In this document: piece after piece, positions 24,701 through 29,060 of the stretch
Layout: the number at the start of each line of letters is the position of its first letter
How positions within the stretch are numbered: position 1 is the stretch's first letter
From: Saccoglossus kowalevskii
Lineage: Eukaryota > Hemichordata > Enteropneusta > Harrimaniidae
Length of the DNA: 34,099 bases
NCBI RefSeq assembly: GCF_000003605.2
Contig: NW_003119925.1
Location: forward strand, 26,612-60,710
Direction of reading: 5' to 3'
The notes under the pieces: model-generated
The model's database searches: none
What the model saw: only the letters and a program-made list of their open reading frames with translations
What the model was told of the DNA's origin: nothing
Translations under genes and position numbers: made by a program

Positions 24701-25639
24701 CCCATATTATTGTTTTCAGGCAAAAGTCTAAAAGGAAAAACTCCAGCTAGACGACGAGTGCGATCAGGGAAAGATGTTGACAGTGATGACGAGTACAACC
24801 CGGGTACGAAAGGAATGAGAAGAAGTACTCGAAAACCATCTGGAGATAAAACAAAGAAAAAAATATTGTCATTTTCAGATGAAGATGATAGCGATCTTGA
24901 TTTATTCGATGTACAGGAAGTGGAGGAGGAGGGAAAAAAGTCAAATGAAATAGATAAAAAATTAAAAGGTAAACGATCATGAAAGATGTACAATAACAAT
25001 CACAACACATGCAATGTTTTTGATTTTTCATCTAATAAATAATGTTGTGTTTCCTGCAAACAAAACATTTTTCGTGCATGATAAATCTTGATAAAGCCTG
25101 ATTTGGTCAAGAATTGGAGTATCTTTAGTCAACTTTCACAAAATAAATCTCCATTTTTTTCAATTTTTTTTTAAACATTTTGATCATGATAAAAATAAGA
25201 ATATTTCTATTTGCAAAAATCTTTCAAAGTGTAAGTGATACTTATTTTAACCGACATATTTATATCAAACAAAATAACTTTTCTGAAGACGACAAAAATG
25301 ATTGACCTTTTAAAAAATTAACACTCTCTAGCAATGAAGTACATGGTGCAGATGTCACAAATCTTTCACAAACATGACAACTATATATAAAACATTGCTC
25401 ACACTGAACGGCCTTCCTTACACACATGTGTGTAATTAAAGCACATTGTTGTTAGAGGAATGATTTAATTTTACTTTGTTATATATTTCCTCTGTATTTC
25501 AGCTCTGAATGATAGTTTGAACAGTGCTGAAGAAAATAACGATCCTAACCTGGAACCTTCACCGTCATCAAGGCGTACAAGCAAGAGGAGGTTGTTACCG
25601 ACAGGGAGATCACGTACAAGATCGGGTGTCAACAGCTAG
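599..25639 (+). CDS. NCAPD2: Condensin complex subunit 1 (CAP-D2), 3' part, 20 exons
   Basis: This is the HEAT-repeat (HAWK) regulatory subunit of condensin I, which binds the SMC2/SMC4/kleisin ring and compacts mitotic chromosomes. Exons seen: 599-719, 3625-3792, 4239-4318, 4550-4683, 5644-5897, 6582-6803, 6997-7129, 9119-9203, 10188-10334, 10653-10852, 12339-12447, 12675-12850, 14901-15004, 15660-15837, 16828-16922, 17308-17388, 20748-20931, 23403-23511, 24720-24968, 25503-25639. Splice phases agree at every junction and give 987 residues plus a TAG stop. Family-typical stretches include LIWSKEP, IRFPN-like FRFPNLIEPWTP, MVKVKGQISEMA, ISRLSDPEVGV, SLVEKLCHRFRTTR and FGDKLADEE. Vertebrate CAP-D2 is about 1,400 residues, so roughly the first 400-500 lie upstream. 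The C-terminus is acidic, then basic. Homology is judged from remembered family sequence, not a search. Confidence 0.96.
2535..3530. repeat. Dispersed repeat with palindromic ~145-bp monomers
   Basis: AATGGCC or AATGGCT motifs with an inverted partner (for example AAAATGGCC...GGCCATTTT) recur near 2744, 2884, 3030, 3181 and 3314, at spacings of 140, 146, 151 and 133. The 2744 and 3030 units resemble each other more than their neighbours, as do the 2884 and 3181 units, so the larger period is about 290 bp. The left edge has AGTCCCTGTT...GGGGACTTATG and the right edge GCGGGGACTGTG, with AGTCCC inverted at the two ends. Related pieces occur at 19930-20320 and 22340-22560. Confidence 0.7.
2648..2713. 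repeat. Perfect 30-bp inverted repeat with 6-base loop
   Basis: Arms 2648-2677 and 2684-2713 are perfect reverse complements, with loop TAATGT. The arms begin ACTTCACACATACATCATAC. It lies near the left part of the dispersed repeat. Confidence 0.9.
3625..3792 (+). CDS. NCAPD2: NCAPD2 exon b
   Basis: The acceptor is CTTTCTTTCAG and the donor AA|GTAAGA. The exon encodes VLDDIYKLLEQEHFNQA followed by an acidic, Gln- and Ser-rich stretch (residues 40-95 of the fragment). It matches the KGRIYQLL...YKKAI helix of the vertebrate protein. Internal phase 2 joins to the next exon as AAT. Confidence 0.9.
4239..4318 (+). CDS. NCAPD2: NCAPD2 exon c
   Basis: The acceptor is TTGTTCACAG and the donor CTTA|GTAAGT. 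It encodes SESLEPSSELNKEEIRVLNT and a short hydrophobic end (LKAVFL), equivalent to the EETRLLNILGLIF segment of vertebrate CAP-D2. It ends in phase 1. Confidence 0.9.
4550..4683 (+). CDS. NCAPD2: NCAPD2 exon d
   Basis: The acceptor is AATATTACAG and the donor AAG|GTATTG. It encodes an acidic, Pro-rich linker and then SKQQILVQYLK, which corresponds to the conserved KQEMLVQYLQ of vertebrates. The linker is expected to be disordered and poorly conserved. It ends in phase 0. Confidence 0.92.
5120..5300. repeat. Diverged dispersed repeat, copy 1
   Basis: It shares a diverged series of words with 9800-9975, best at CTAAGATACCGAAAACTCGA versus CTAAGATGCTGAAAACTCAA, then ATAAC, GCATAAATGCTTG-like words and further matches upstream. 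The edges are uncertain and no TIR is seen. Confidence 0.5.
5377..5556. mobile_element. MITE, TACTGTAA family, copy 1
   Basis: The left end is TACTGTAATGCCATTTATTT followed by TCACTG. The right end read in reverse is TACTGTAAATGCATTAATCA followed by TTCACTGG. These make an imperfect TIR of about 27 bp, with TA at each outer end, as expected for elements that duplicate TA. There is no coding capacity. Confidence 0.7.
5644..5897 (+). CDS. NCAPD2: NCAPD2 exon e (HEAT region)
   Basis: The acceptor is TGATTTCAG and the donor AATAG|GTTGGT. It is the longest exon here (84 codons) and includes DVMEAIDFFVTAFEFGV and MLALIWSKEPSVKEAI, very close to the VIEFFVMVFQFGV and MLPLIWSKEPGVREAV segments of vertebrate CAP-D2. 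These are amphipathic HEAT helices. It is the strongest single exon for naming the gene. Confidence 0.95.
5898..6581 (+). other. NCAPD2 intron, nothing notable
   Basis: AT-rich intron sequence. A fragment near 6470 (CTGTAGCTAGGTATTA) resembles one end of the MITE at 7-146, but no full element is visible. Confidence 0.6.
6582..6803 (+). CDS. NCAPD2: NCAPD2 exon f (HEAT region)
   Basis: The acceptor is TTTTTTACAG and the donor CCAA|GTAAGT. It encodes helices with VVKNLTALIHGATVGELKSL, VIQVLWERF and AALLLLAMAAK. The vertebrate counterparts are ALIQNLSLLLVDASVGTIQ and VTQLLWERATEKV. It begins and ends inside codons (R and K). Confidence 0.94.
6997..7129 (+). CDS. NCAPD2: NCAPD2 exon g
   Basis: The acceptor is TTTTTTACAG and the donor AAAAAG|GTATTT. 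It encodes VVRSNIDVLVSTGLSERAHD and a Cys/Ile-rich helix ending in QKKK. It aligns with the IVGSNLDTLVSIGLDE segment of vertebrate CAP-D2. The following intron carries the 1.3-kb TIR element at 7518-8817. Confidence 0.93.
7509..7517 (+). repeat. Left 9-bp target-site duplication
   Basis: GTTAGAATG directly precedes the TIR and is repeated exactly at 8818-8826 after the other TIR. Confidence 0.85.
7896..8030 (+). pseudogene. Fragment of unknown CxxC protein in TIR element
   Basis: From ATG 7896 the frame reads MAGSCIHCGDEFQKKVKGYR and continues through a basic and then polar helix-like part (about 45 residues) to VLKLK. It has one CxxC pair (CIHC). After about 8030 the frame continues to a stop at 8090 but only as the antisense of the helicase fragment. 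It is therefore probably the first exon or N-terminus of an element protein joined to other DNA by deletion. The family is not recognised. Confidence 0.4.
8019..8246 (-). pseudogene. RecQ-like helicase N-terminal fragment in TIR element
   Basis: From ATG at 8246 the frame begins MELTKDKIVESF and includes TLATLPTGYGKSMMYILPP, a Walker A (motif I) of the RecQ/SF2 type (LPTGxGKS), preceded by a KAQQVEG-like Q-motif region. It stops at 8019 soon after LLNIMRK, so motifs Ia-VI (DEAH box onward) are missing. It faces the + strand CxxC fragment. It is a relic of an element-borne helicase, not a host gene. Confidence 0.65.
8755..8802. repeat. Hairpin inside right TIR
   Basis: GCAGCTCTCTGGTCGT (from 8756) is followed after a short spacer by its near-perfect inverse ACGACCAAGAGAGCTGC, with one extra base. 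It forms part of the subterminal structure of the element. Confidence 0.7.
8818..8826 (+). repeat. Right 9-bp target-site duplication
   Basis: GTTAGAATG, identical to 7509-7517, directly follows the right TIR. Confidence 0.85.
9119..9203 (+). CDS. NCAPD2: NCAPD2 exon h
   Basis: The acceptor is TTGTTCACAG and the donor AAGG|GTAAGA. This short exon encodes EEPFRFPKDHEMFDKLTELI, equivalent to PPFRLPQEHRLFERLRETV in vertebrates. It is too short to be seen as an open frame alone but fits by phase and homology. Confidence 0.92.
9204..10187 (+). other. NCAPD2 intron, mostly featureless
   Basis: Apart from the diverged dispersed repeat at 9800-9975, only AT-rich sequence is seen. ACCGGTA words at 9436 and 9482 are isolated. 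Confidence 0.6.
9800..9975. repeat. Diverged dispersed repeat, copy 2
   Basis: This is the partner of 5120-5300 in the same orientation, in a different NCAPD2 intron. The match is clearest at 9884-9930. Both copies are old by their divergence. Confidence 0.5.
10188..10334 (+). CDS. NCAPD2: NCAPD2 exon i
   Basis: The acceptor is TGTTGTTGTAG and the donor CAAG|GTAACA. It encodes KLDDPFWVPMTEQAINVIYR and LGEQPDIRCASIIKQLIEVV, matching HPDPLWIPFKEVAVTLIYQLAEGPEVICAQIL of vertebrate CAP-D2 closely in spacing. Confidence 0.94.
10653..10852 (+). CDS. NCAPD2: NCAPD2 exon j
   Basis: The acceptor is TTTCAAAGCAG and the donor TCCAAG|GTAAGT. It encodes PRVLARFLAFAGHVAFQQLY and LGELKRRR, then a basic Lys/Arg-rich run. 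The first part matches the LLSLAGDVALQQLVHLEQ...ELCRRR segment of vertebrate CAP-D2. Open frames on the opposite strand here are shadows. Confidence 0.94.
10933..11010 (+). repeat. 33-bp direct repeat, about 2.4 copies
   Basis: Units starting GACCCCTGAAGGTCACACAT (10933), GACCCCTAAAGGTCACACAT (10966) and GACCCCTAAAGG (10999) follow one another exactly. The short period and near identity suggest recent slippage. Confidence 0.9.
11035..11505. repeat. Degenerate tandem repeat (~125-140 bp)
   Basis: Words such as GGTGGCACGAATGAGCTCAT (11217), GGTGTCACAAAGAAACTCAT (11343) and CACAAGCTCATCAACA (11483) recur, with TTTGGAAATCC or GGATTTCCA words between them. The units are strongly diverged. It ends at a poly-G tract (11502-11514). 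Confidence 0.55.
12339..12447 (+). CDS. NCAPD2: NCAPD2 exon k
   Basis: The acceptor is TCTATACTGTAG and the donor ACTG|GTAAAC. It encodes MEEDMGLTGAVADDAEAEYM, almost the same as the conserved MEEELGLVGATADDTEAEL of vertebrates, a hallmark of CAP-D2. It ends in phase 1 and joins a glycine codon. Confidence 0.95.
12675..12850 (+). CDS. NCAPD2: NCAPD2 exon l
   Basis: The acceptor is TTTGATGCAG and the donor GAGAAG|GTAAGA. It encodes LLAMLSPLITAVCSN, TAAAMALAKFMLVSSEFCEA and LQLLFTVLEK. These match the AAASLALGKFCMISATFC and LRLLFTMLEK segments of vertebrate CAP-D2, at the start of the conserved C-terminal condensin region. Confidence 0.95.
12930..14480. repeat. 32-bp minisatellite split by a TIR element
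   Basis: TGACATCACTTGCACTGAAC followed by CACAAAGAA repeats with an exact 32-base step at 12930, 12962, 12994, 13026, 13058 and 13090, then is interrupted and resumes at about 14040 for roughly 14 more units. Each unit carries TGACATCA, one base from a CRE (TGACGTCA). It lies wholly in an NCAPD2 intron. Confidence 0.92.
13108..14030. mobile_element. 923-bp TIR element with TA duplication, inside minisatellite
   Basis: The left end is CAGCCGTTCTGAGAATTATT and the reverse of the right end is CAGTCGATCTGAGAATTATT. Both continue through CGGACAGTCAGTTAGCAA, TGCAAAACACTTT and CAATCTAGACTTG to GGCGCC, giving TIRs of about 97 and 88 bp. TA flanks each side (13106-13107, 14031-14032). Ends of CAGT/CAGC with TA duplication fit Tc1/mariner-like non-autonomous elements. 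Short open frames inside show no transposase, so it is probably non-autonomous. Confidence 0.85.
14901..15004 (+). CDS. NCAPD2: NCAPD2 exon m
   Basis: The acceptor is TTTATTCCAG and the donor GCAAG|GTAAAA. It encodes ATIRANTIIALGDLTFRFPN and LIEPWTPNLYAR, one of the most conserved parts of the family (vertebrate: IRFPNLVDPWTPHLYARL). It is preceded by the intron with the split 32-bp minisatellite. Confidence 0.95.
15115..15415 (+). mobile_element. Probable tRNA-derived SINE relic
   Basis: GGTTTGACTCC at 15169-15179 resembles a tRNA B box (GGTTCGANTCC). It is followed by GAGAATGACGTCCTTTCAGA and CACGTAAAAGATTCAGTTGT, word patterns seen in tRNA-derived SINE bodies of marine invertebrates (recalled, not searched). 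A clear A box and a tail were not found, so the edges are approximate. Confidence 0.45.
15660..15837 (+). CDS. NCAPD2: NCAPD2 exon n (Cnd1 domain)
   Basis: The acceptor is TCATTTTTAG and the donor AAGAAG|GTAAAA. It encodes LRDDSPMVRKNTLTILTHLI and NDMVKVKGQISEMAICIVDE, the core of the Cnd1 domain shared by CAP-D2 and CAP-D3. It ends with FFHELAKK in phase 0. Confidence 0.96.
15874..16043. mobile_element. MITE, TACTGTAA family, copy 2
   Basis: The left end is TACTGTAAATTAATTATTCA followed by CTG. The right end in reverse is TACTGTAAAACC..., with TTTTCACTGG further in. The ends and the inner CACTG match copy 1 at 5377-5556, so this is a second, diverged member in another intron of the same gene. 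Confidence 0.65.
16188..16619. mobile_element. TIR element, about 430 bp
   Basis: GTCCAAGCATAACTTAA at 16193-16209 is inverted at 16599-16615 as GTCCAAGCGTAAGTTAA, with TACTG and TACA just outside and looser GCTAGC/CTTAAGC similarity inward. The ends include TA. No open frame with recognisable homology is present; it sits in the intron before exon o. Confidence 0.6.
16828..16922 (+). CDS. NCAPD2: NCAPD2 exon o (Cnd1 domain)
   Basis: The acceptor is TATTCTTCAG and the donor ATGAG|GTGAGA. It encodes GNAVYNIMPDVISRLSDPEV, nearly identical to GNAIYNLLPDIISRLSDPEL of vertebrate CAP-D2, and ends in phase 2. Confidence 0.95.
17308..17388 (+). CDS. NCAPD2: NCAPD2 exon p (Cnd1 domain)
   Basis: The acceptor is TATTTTTTCAG and the donor ACAAG|GTGAGT. 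It encodes FSFIQKDKQCESLVEKLCHR followed by FRTTR; the vertebrate equivalent is TKDKQTESLVEKLCQRFRTSR. The exon has only 81 bases, so it is easily missed by ORF length alone. Confidence 0.94.
17539..17981 (+). repeat. 26-bp minisatellite, 17 copies
   Basis: GCTAGCTTTTAGCTGTATGG followed by ATTAAC or ATTAAT repeats 17 times with few changes. The proximal copies carry ATTAAC and the later ones ATTAAT, and three copies have one extra or changed base. It is cut off by the insertion at about 17982; one further copy follows the insertion. Confidence 0.95.
18654..18675. repeat. (AAAT)n microsatellite
   Basis: About five perfect AAAT units occur inside the 1.7-kb insertion. Confidence 0.85.
18915..19613 (-). 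CDS. Transposase-like zinc-ribbon protein (232 aa), probable relic
   Basis: The true ATG is at 19613 (MASREVFSASRCAKGKFSSR); the longer frame before it starts only with TTG. The N-terminal 45 residues are basic, the middle is disordered (Ser/Asn/Asp-rich), and residues from about 150 read SWQDGRRVVELAVLAEGLEK, then CRYC...C...CHHC. This GRRVVEL-x-LAEGL-CxxC pattern resembles the N-terminus of Mutator-like or related transposases in invertebrate genomes (family memory). The DDE core is absent: the frame ends 30 residues after the last CxxC. Either the element is truncated or this is only a first exon. It is antisense to NCAPD2 and inside its intron. Confidence 0.5.
   Translation of the reverse strand: MASREVFSASRCAKGKFSSRKKPHQLKKVGKRRLFVASPCKQLITDEISDARVTFVSPDVVSTRVSITESESNGNNNNDSDTVPSAGGYVDPDKNDVYAMNRILCNVGNENIDADVNLASNDHHTASPTKNNSTPGTNSIPIPASRSWQDGRRVVELAVLAEGLEKCRYCSFGPLSLMFCKKETRYGLGGILHVECHHCQNINQLTEIFWSKPRITRDSRIIKNINDYLNTI
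19722..19755 (+). repeat. Last copy of 26-bp minisatellite after insertion
   Basis: CGCTAGCTTTTAGCTGTATG followed by GATTAATGCTAGCTTA is one full unit plus the start of the next, in the same orientation as the main array 1.7 kb to the left. Confidence 0.95.
19930..20320. repeat. Dispersed repeat, related to 2535-3530
   Basis: It contains TCGGCCATATTGGATTCAAA (20098), GACGACTGGTGGCCAACT (20223) and the TGTTCAGATACAAAC words also seen near 3385. The order is the same as at 2535-3530 but more diverged. Confidence 0.5.
20748..20931 (+). CDS. NCAPD2: NCAPD2 exon q
   Basis: The acceptor is TTTATTATAG and the donor GTAAAG|GTAGGT. It encodes RQVRDLAFCLAMLNYSEKGI and NFVCFGDKLADEEVYNCF, matching RQQRDLAYCVSQLPLTERGL and FDCFGDKLSDESIFSAF of vertebrates. 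It lies after the 3.4-kb intron that contains the 26-bp minisatellite and the transposase-like insertion. Confidence 0.95.
21553..22321. other. Assembly gap (Ns)
   Basis: 769 undetermined bases in an NCAPD2 intron. Open frames across it are meaningless. The gap lies inside a repeat, which probably caused the assembly break. Confidence 1.
22340..22560. repeat. Dispersed repeat fragment, related to 2535-3530
   Basis: ATGGATGGATTTTGTTCAGA (22388), the TCATGATCTG word and AACGGGGACGTGTCATTGAC (22523) resemble parts of the 2535-3530 block, including its GGGGAC edge. The left part is lost in the gap. Confidence 0.45.
22854..22871. repeat. Perfect 18-bp palindrome
   Basis: GCAGTTCGATCGAACTGC is its own reverse complement. 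It lies inside the right part of the TIR element spanning the gap. Confidence 0.95.
23403..23511 (+). CDS. NCAPD2: NCAPD2 exon r
   Basis: The acceptor is CTTTTTTATAG and the donor CCAG|GTAAGA. It encodes VIVDELEAKLLECHTKGMSD, equivalent to AIIDEFEQKLRACHTRGLD of vertebrate CAP-D2, then enters the disordered tail with NKKTPG. The TPGK site straddles the junction with the next exon and fits the S/T-P-x-K/R CDK consensus. Confidence 0.94.
23512..24719 (+). other. NCAPD2 intron, nothing notable
   Basis: AT-rich sequence with several chance open frames on both strands, none with recognisable homology. AGTTCTCTC (23963) and GAGAGAACT (24059) form a weak inverted pair only. Confidence 0.6.
24720..24968 (+). 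CDS. NCAPD2: NCAPD2 exon s (acidic/basic tail)
   Basis: The acceptor is TGTTTTCAG and the donor AAAG|GTAAAC. It encodes a low-complexity, probably disordered tail: GKTPARRRVR (CDK-type TPAR), an Arg-rich patch, then SFSDEDDSDLDLFD, an acidic block with CK2-like Ser sites. Vertebrate CAP-D2 has a comparable mix of TP sites and an acidic VVFSSDESSEEDLS block. Open frames on the opposite strand are shadows. Confidence 0.9.
24969..25502 (+). other. Last NCAPD2 intron, nothing notable
   Basis: AT-rich sequence between the last two coding exons, without repeats or open frames worth calling. Confidence 0.6.
25503..25639 (+). CDS. NCAPD2: NCAPD2 last coding exon
   Basis: The acceptor is TGTATTTCAG. 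It encodes ALNDSLNSAEENNDPNLEPS and a basic end (SSRRTSKRRLLP, then SRTRSGVNS) before the TAG stop at 25637-25639. The vertebrate protein also ends in a basic Arg-rich tail. A candidate poly(A) signal follows at 25803. Confidence 0.9.
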
Positions 25640-25802
25640 TTGTTACTTTAATACACAGTAAATTTCAATATGCCACTATATCACAAGCTTAAAGGTTCAT
25701 GTATGCTGGCTGCAATGCAATCCTAACTGTATTGTGTGCTCTCCATTGAAATCCTAAATGTATATGTCTTCAATTTTTAATCTTGAAAAAGACAATATCA
25801 CA

Positions 25803-25808
25803 AATAAA
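25803..25808 (+). promoter_or_regulatory. Candidate poly(A) signal of NCAPD2
   Basis: AATAAA lies 164 bases after the stop codon, in AT-rich sequence. Position and motif fit, but other weaker signals (e.g. ATTAAA near 26115) exist and the cleavage site is not known. Confidence 0.45.
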
Positions 25809-27256
25809 CCCAAAATTCAAATTGTTATTCTGAATCATAAAACATACCTTACTTTGATTCTTATACATATTTATGTAAGTGTATGCACTACTAACAGAGC
25901 AAATACGATAATATAACAAAAAACAATTACAAAACAATGAATGTTGTAAAAATCCAGATATGCCAGCACTGGCATTCAGTGTGTTCAATTCATTAATCAA
26001 ATTTTACTAAATAATATAATCAACTTTGTACTTGTGTTACTTTCATTGTGTGGAATATTGTGTTTTTTTAAATGAAATTTGGTATTGTGTTTTTTACTCT
26101 ATTGCCTATCTGCCATTAAAGTATCACTGTGAGCTCTCACATGTAGCTTTATTGGGATTATTATTTGAATAGTTGATAATCTGATGTTGTGGGATTCTGT
26201 CTTGTTTGCAATTACTGTGGGCAGCAGTAATTAGAAACAAATTTGTTGTAAATTCATGAGTTTTGCAAGAAAAAGTGTCAGCAAAATAAATTTAAAACAA
26301 AGAACCAAATTAGAAACCAAAACAATCCCTGACATTCAGTTTTACGATTTTGTCAAATTCAGATCATCAAATATACCTAACTCCCAATAAAGCTTGGTGA
26401 TTGCTCCCAGAGTGCAACTTTAGACACAAGGCTATTTTTGACACGAACCATATTAATAATTTAAACAGTTTAGATTGCAATCCATAGGTTTTAAATCAAT
26501 CATGTTTTTTTGAGATTTTGATAAAACTGCCATTGTTATTTTAAACTCACTGTATATATAAAATGGATGACCATAGTTGGTCACACAAATGAAAACTATC
26601 AAATATTTCTCACGAGCACTGTAAACTATTGAATTTCAGACTCCAGTGATTTTACGTTTTTGAATATCTTCACTGGACAAAATTTGTGAAAGTTACTGTG
26701 ATTTCATTGTTCAAACGGCTGTGCTGCCATATTCACCAGATTTGTGGGGACATTACACATTTCATAATACTGCCAATACTGTGACAGAATTTTTCTTGGG
26801 GGAGGGGGGGCACCTTTCCTGTAAGTTGTGCTTTCCAACTTAAACAAACAAATGTGACAGATTTTATTGTTTGTATGACTGTAGTTAGTAACTAAATCTT
26901 CATTACAGACAGCTACAGACACTGATGCTGCGAATGACCCTCTTGCCCATCTACATTACCGAATTGCTAGATTTACAGTAAAGTTGTACACATTATCGTC
27001 ATGGAATTCTGAGGATATATAATTTAGATACTATGGGGGCAGCATATTAGTTTTTAATAATGTGAATTAGAATATTACCAACTTACTCAATAAACTCAGT
27101 AAATATTGAAAAGATTTAAATTGTCTGTATTTTTCTGGTTGAATTGACATGATCAGAAATCATCAGGGTATAATAACTCCCACAACTGAAGCAGACATGG
27201 GTTGCTGGACGATTGTTGACAATTTAAAAAAATATTTAGAAATACCTGAAGCTTAT

Positions 27257-28010
27257 TGGAAAGTTACATAGAAAGTACCAGTGATTGGTTTGACAGTCAA
27301 AAAACTTGGTTGGAAATTTGTAACGGTTGCCTGGAAAGTTGTAAAATTTAATAAGTCTGTTAGAAAGTCATAAAAGTTTCATTGCAAAAATGTTGGTTGT
27401 AAAGTCGTAGGAGTTGAATGTTGAAAAATCTGTTGTAAATATTGTAAAGTTGGTTGGAAGTCTGAAAAAGTGAATGGAAGCTTTAAATAGTCGTCGCACC
27501 ACTTGTGCGATATATTGGTCTCGTATAAACAAAAACAAAGATGTTGATTTTGACTGAGACGTTACGTTTGATTATGTAATTTTTAGGTGGTTGGAAGGTA
27601 TTTAGGAGTAATTCGTGCCCAGGTCAAATCTCATACTTGTGCTTTCCATTCAAAGAGCGCATTGGATTGTGGGAAAAACCAACACAAATGTCGCACATGC
27701 GCATCGACCACCGCCCTTTAATATTTAGGTAGAAATGTAGTCATAAAACTGGAATGGTAAGCTGTGTATGTTGTTTTAATAGTCTTATACGTCAGTTGGA
27801 AAACAGAAAATATTGATTGAAAAGTCCTAATTATTGCCTGGAAATTAAAAGAAAGAATTGAAGGAAAGTTTAGAAAGTACCATAGTGGAGAAATTTGGGT
27901 GGAATGTGGGAAAAAGGTTGGTAGGAAAGACGGTTAGAAAAACGGAAAGGTTTTTAGAAAGTCGTAAAAGTTGGTTTGAAAGTGCTAAAATGTGCCTGAA
28001 ACGGAAACGG
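27257..28010 (+). repeat. Degenerate GGAAAGTYGTAAAA repeat
   Basis: Words like TTGGAAAGT, AAAGTCGTAAAAGTTGG and AGAAAGTCATAAAAGTT recur irregularly at 27257-27490 and 27780-28010, with an unrelated, more CpG-rich stretch between (about 27490-27735). The 63-residue + frame at 27858-28049 is a by-product of this repeat (EKFGW, GKRLVGK, ESRKSW). Confidence 0.5.
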
Positions 28011-28621
28011 TTATGTCTGAAAATAGACTACAGAATAAGTGACACGTGATGACAAATGTATGTATCACAAACGTGTCCTGCCATGCATATCTGAGTCAGG
28101 TTTGTTTCCACTCGTAACTCTGTCGTTCATCTACACATATAAATGTTACATAACATTCTTGTACAGTAATGTGTATGCCAGGTAACACCTGCACTGAAAT
28201 GGTTCAGGGATTTCTAGAAAACTCGTATTGTGCCATAATTCAGTACGTGTTACAATTTTATAAATAAATGCTAATAAGAAGGAATGCATTTCAATTAGCC
28301 AAGGGTTCCTTATCCATAACTCTAATCCTAAACTTGCCCCTTGCCCCCCATTTTAATAATTTTAATTGTATATACCCTTTCAGGTAACTATAGAGAGAGG
28401 TTGAAATGTTAGGGGTGATGTAGGGGCTCAATAAACTTTATTTTATTGCCCACGATGATTATACGAATCTGACAATGGCGCCTCTAATATACATTTCAAT
28501 AAAATACCATTCTACGATTGCCAGGTGAAAACAAGCAGTGACTGACCGAGGCCATTGTTATTTGTTTTTGATCTATTTAAATTCCAAACATAACAGTATA
28601 TGAATATATATTAAGTATGAA

Positions 28622-28626
<5 letters not shown>

Positions 28627-28705
<79 letters not shown>
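28627..28705. repeat. (AT)39 microsatellite
   Basis: 79 bases of perfect alternating AT. The tyrosine/isoleucine open frame across it is not a gene. Confidence 0.98.
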
Positions 28706-28706
<1 letters not shown>

Positions 28707-28839
28707 CGGTGATGGTGTGTATGTGTTTACACAATCTCATAAAATACGAACAAACACGAATATTTATTGTGAATATGACGCACTCGATAAACATACGGTA
28801 CAGTTTACATGGCCACATAAACCGATGTGCAACAGCTGG

Positions 28840-29060
28840 TTCTAGTAGTCTCGCATGCAGTGTGGCTCAGTGACAACGCCCACAGTCAACGTACTCACTG
28901 GATGACGTAATTATCAGCGCGTGACACAGCTACTGTAGACGATGGGTGAAAGACACATCCACCTTTGAACACAGACATTAACAGGTACGTAATGGGCATA
29001 CTACATTGCAACCCAGTACACACCTCTCCGGACAATAGCGGTTGTTGGCATACTTCGCTG
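28840..29060 (+). promoter_or_regulatory. Candidate promoter / non-coding first exon
   Basis: A locally CpG-richer stretch with a CRE-like TGACGTAA (28903) and GCGCGTGACAC, ending in a strong donor-like ACAG|GTACGT at 28983-28984. A matching acceptor (TTCACTCTAG, to 31510) lies 115 bases before the TMEM74-like start codon. This would fit a 5' untranslated exon, but transcription is not shown by sequence. Confidence 0.25.

Larger units (their letters stand above)
25640..28830. other. NCAPD2 3' UTR and intergenic DNA
   Basis: It holds the candidate poly(A) signal at 25803, AT-rich sequence with no supported gene, a poly-G/C stretch near 26800, a degenerate GGAAAGT-type repeat (27257-28010) and the AT microsatellite (28627-28705). 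Open frames on the - strand at 25770-26000 and 26704-26922 have no recognisable homology. Confidence 0.55.

Noticed and set aside
24616-25031. Two open frames on the - strand over exon s
   Set aside because: They are antisense shadows of the low-complexity NCAPD2 tail.
28573-28818. Tyr/Ile-repeat protein on the - strand
   Set aside because: It is only the translation of the (AT)n microsatellite.
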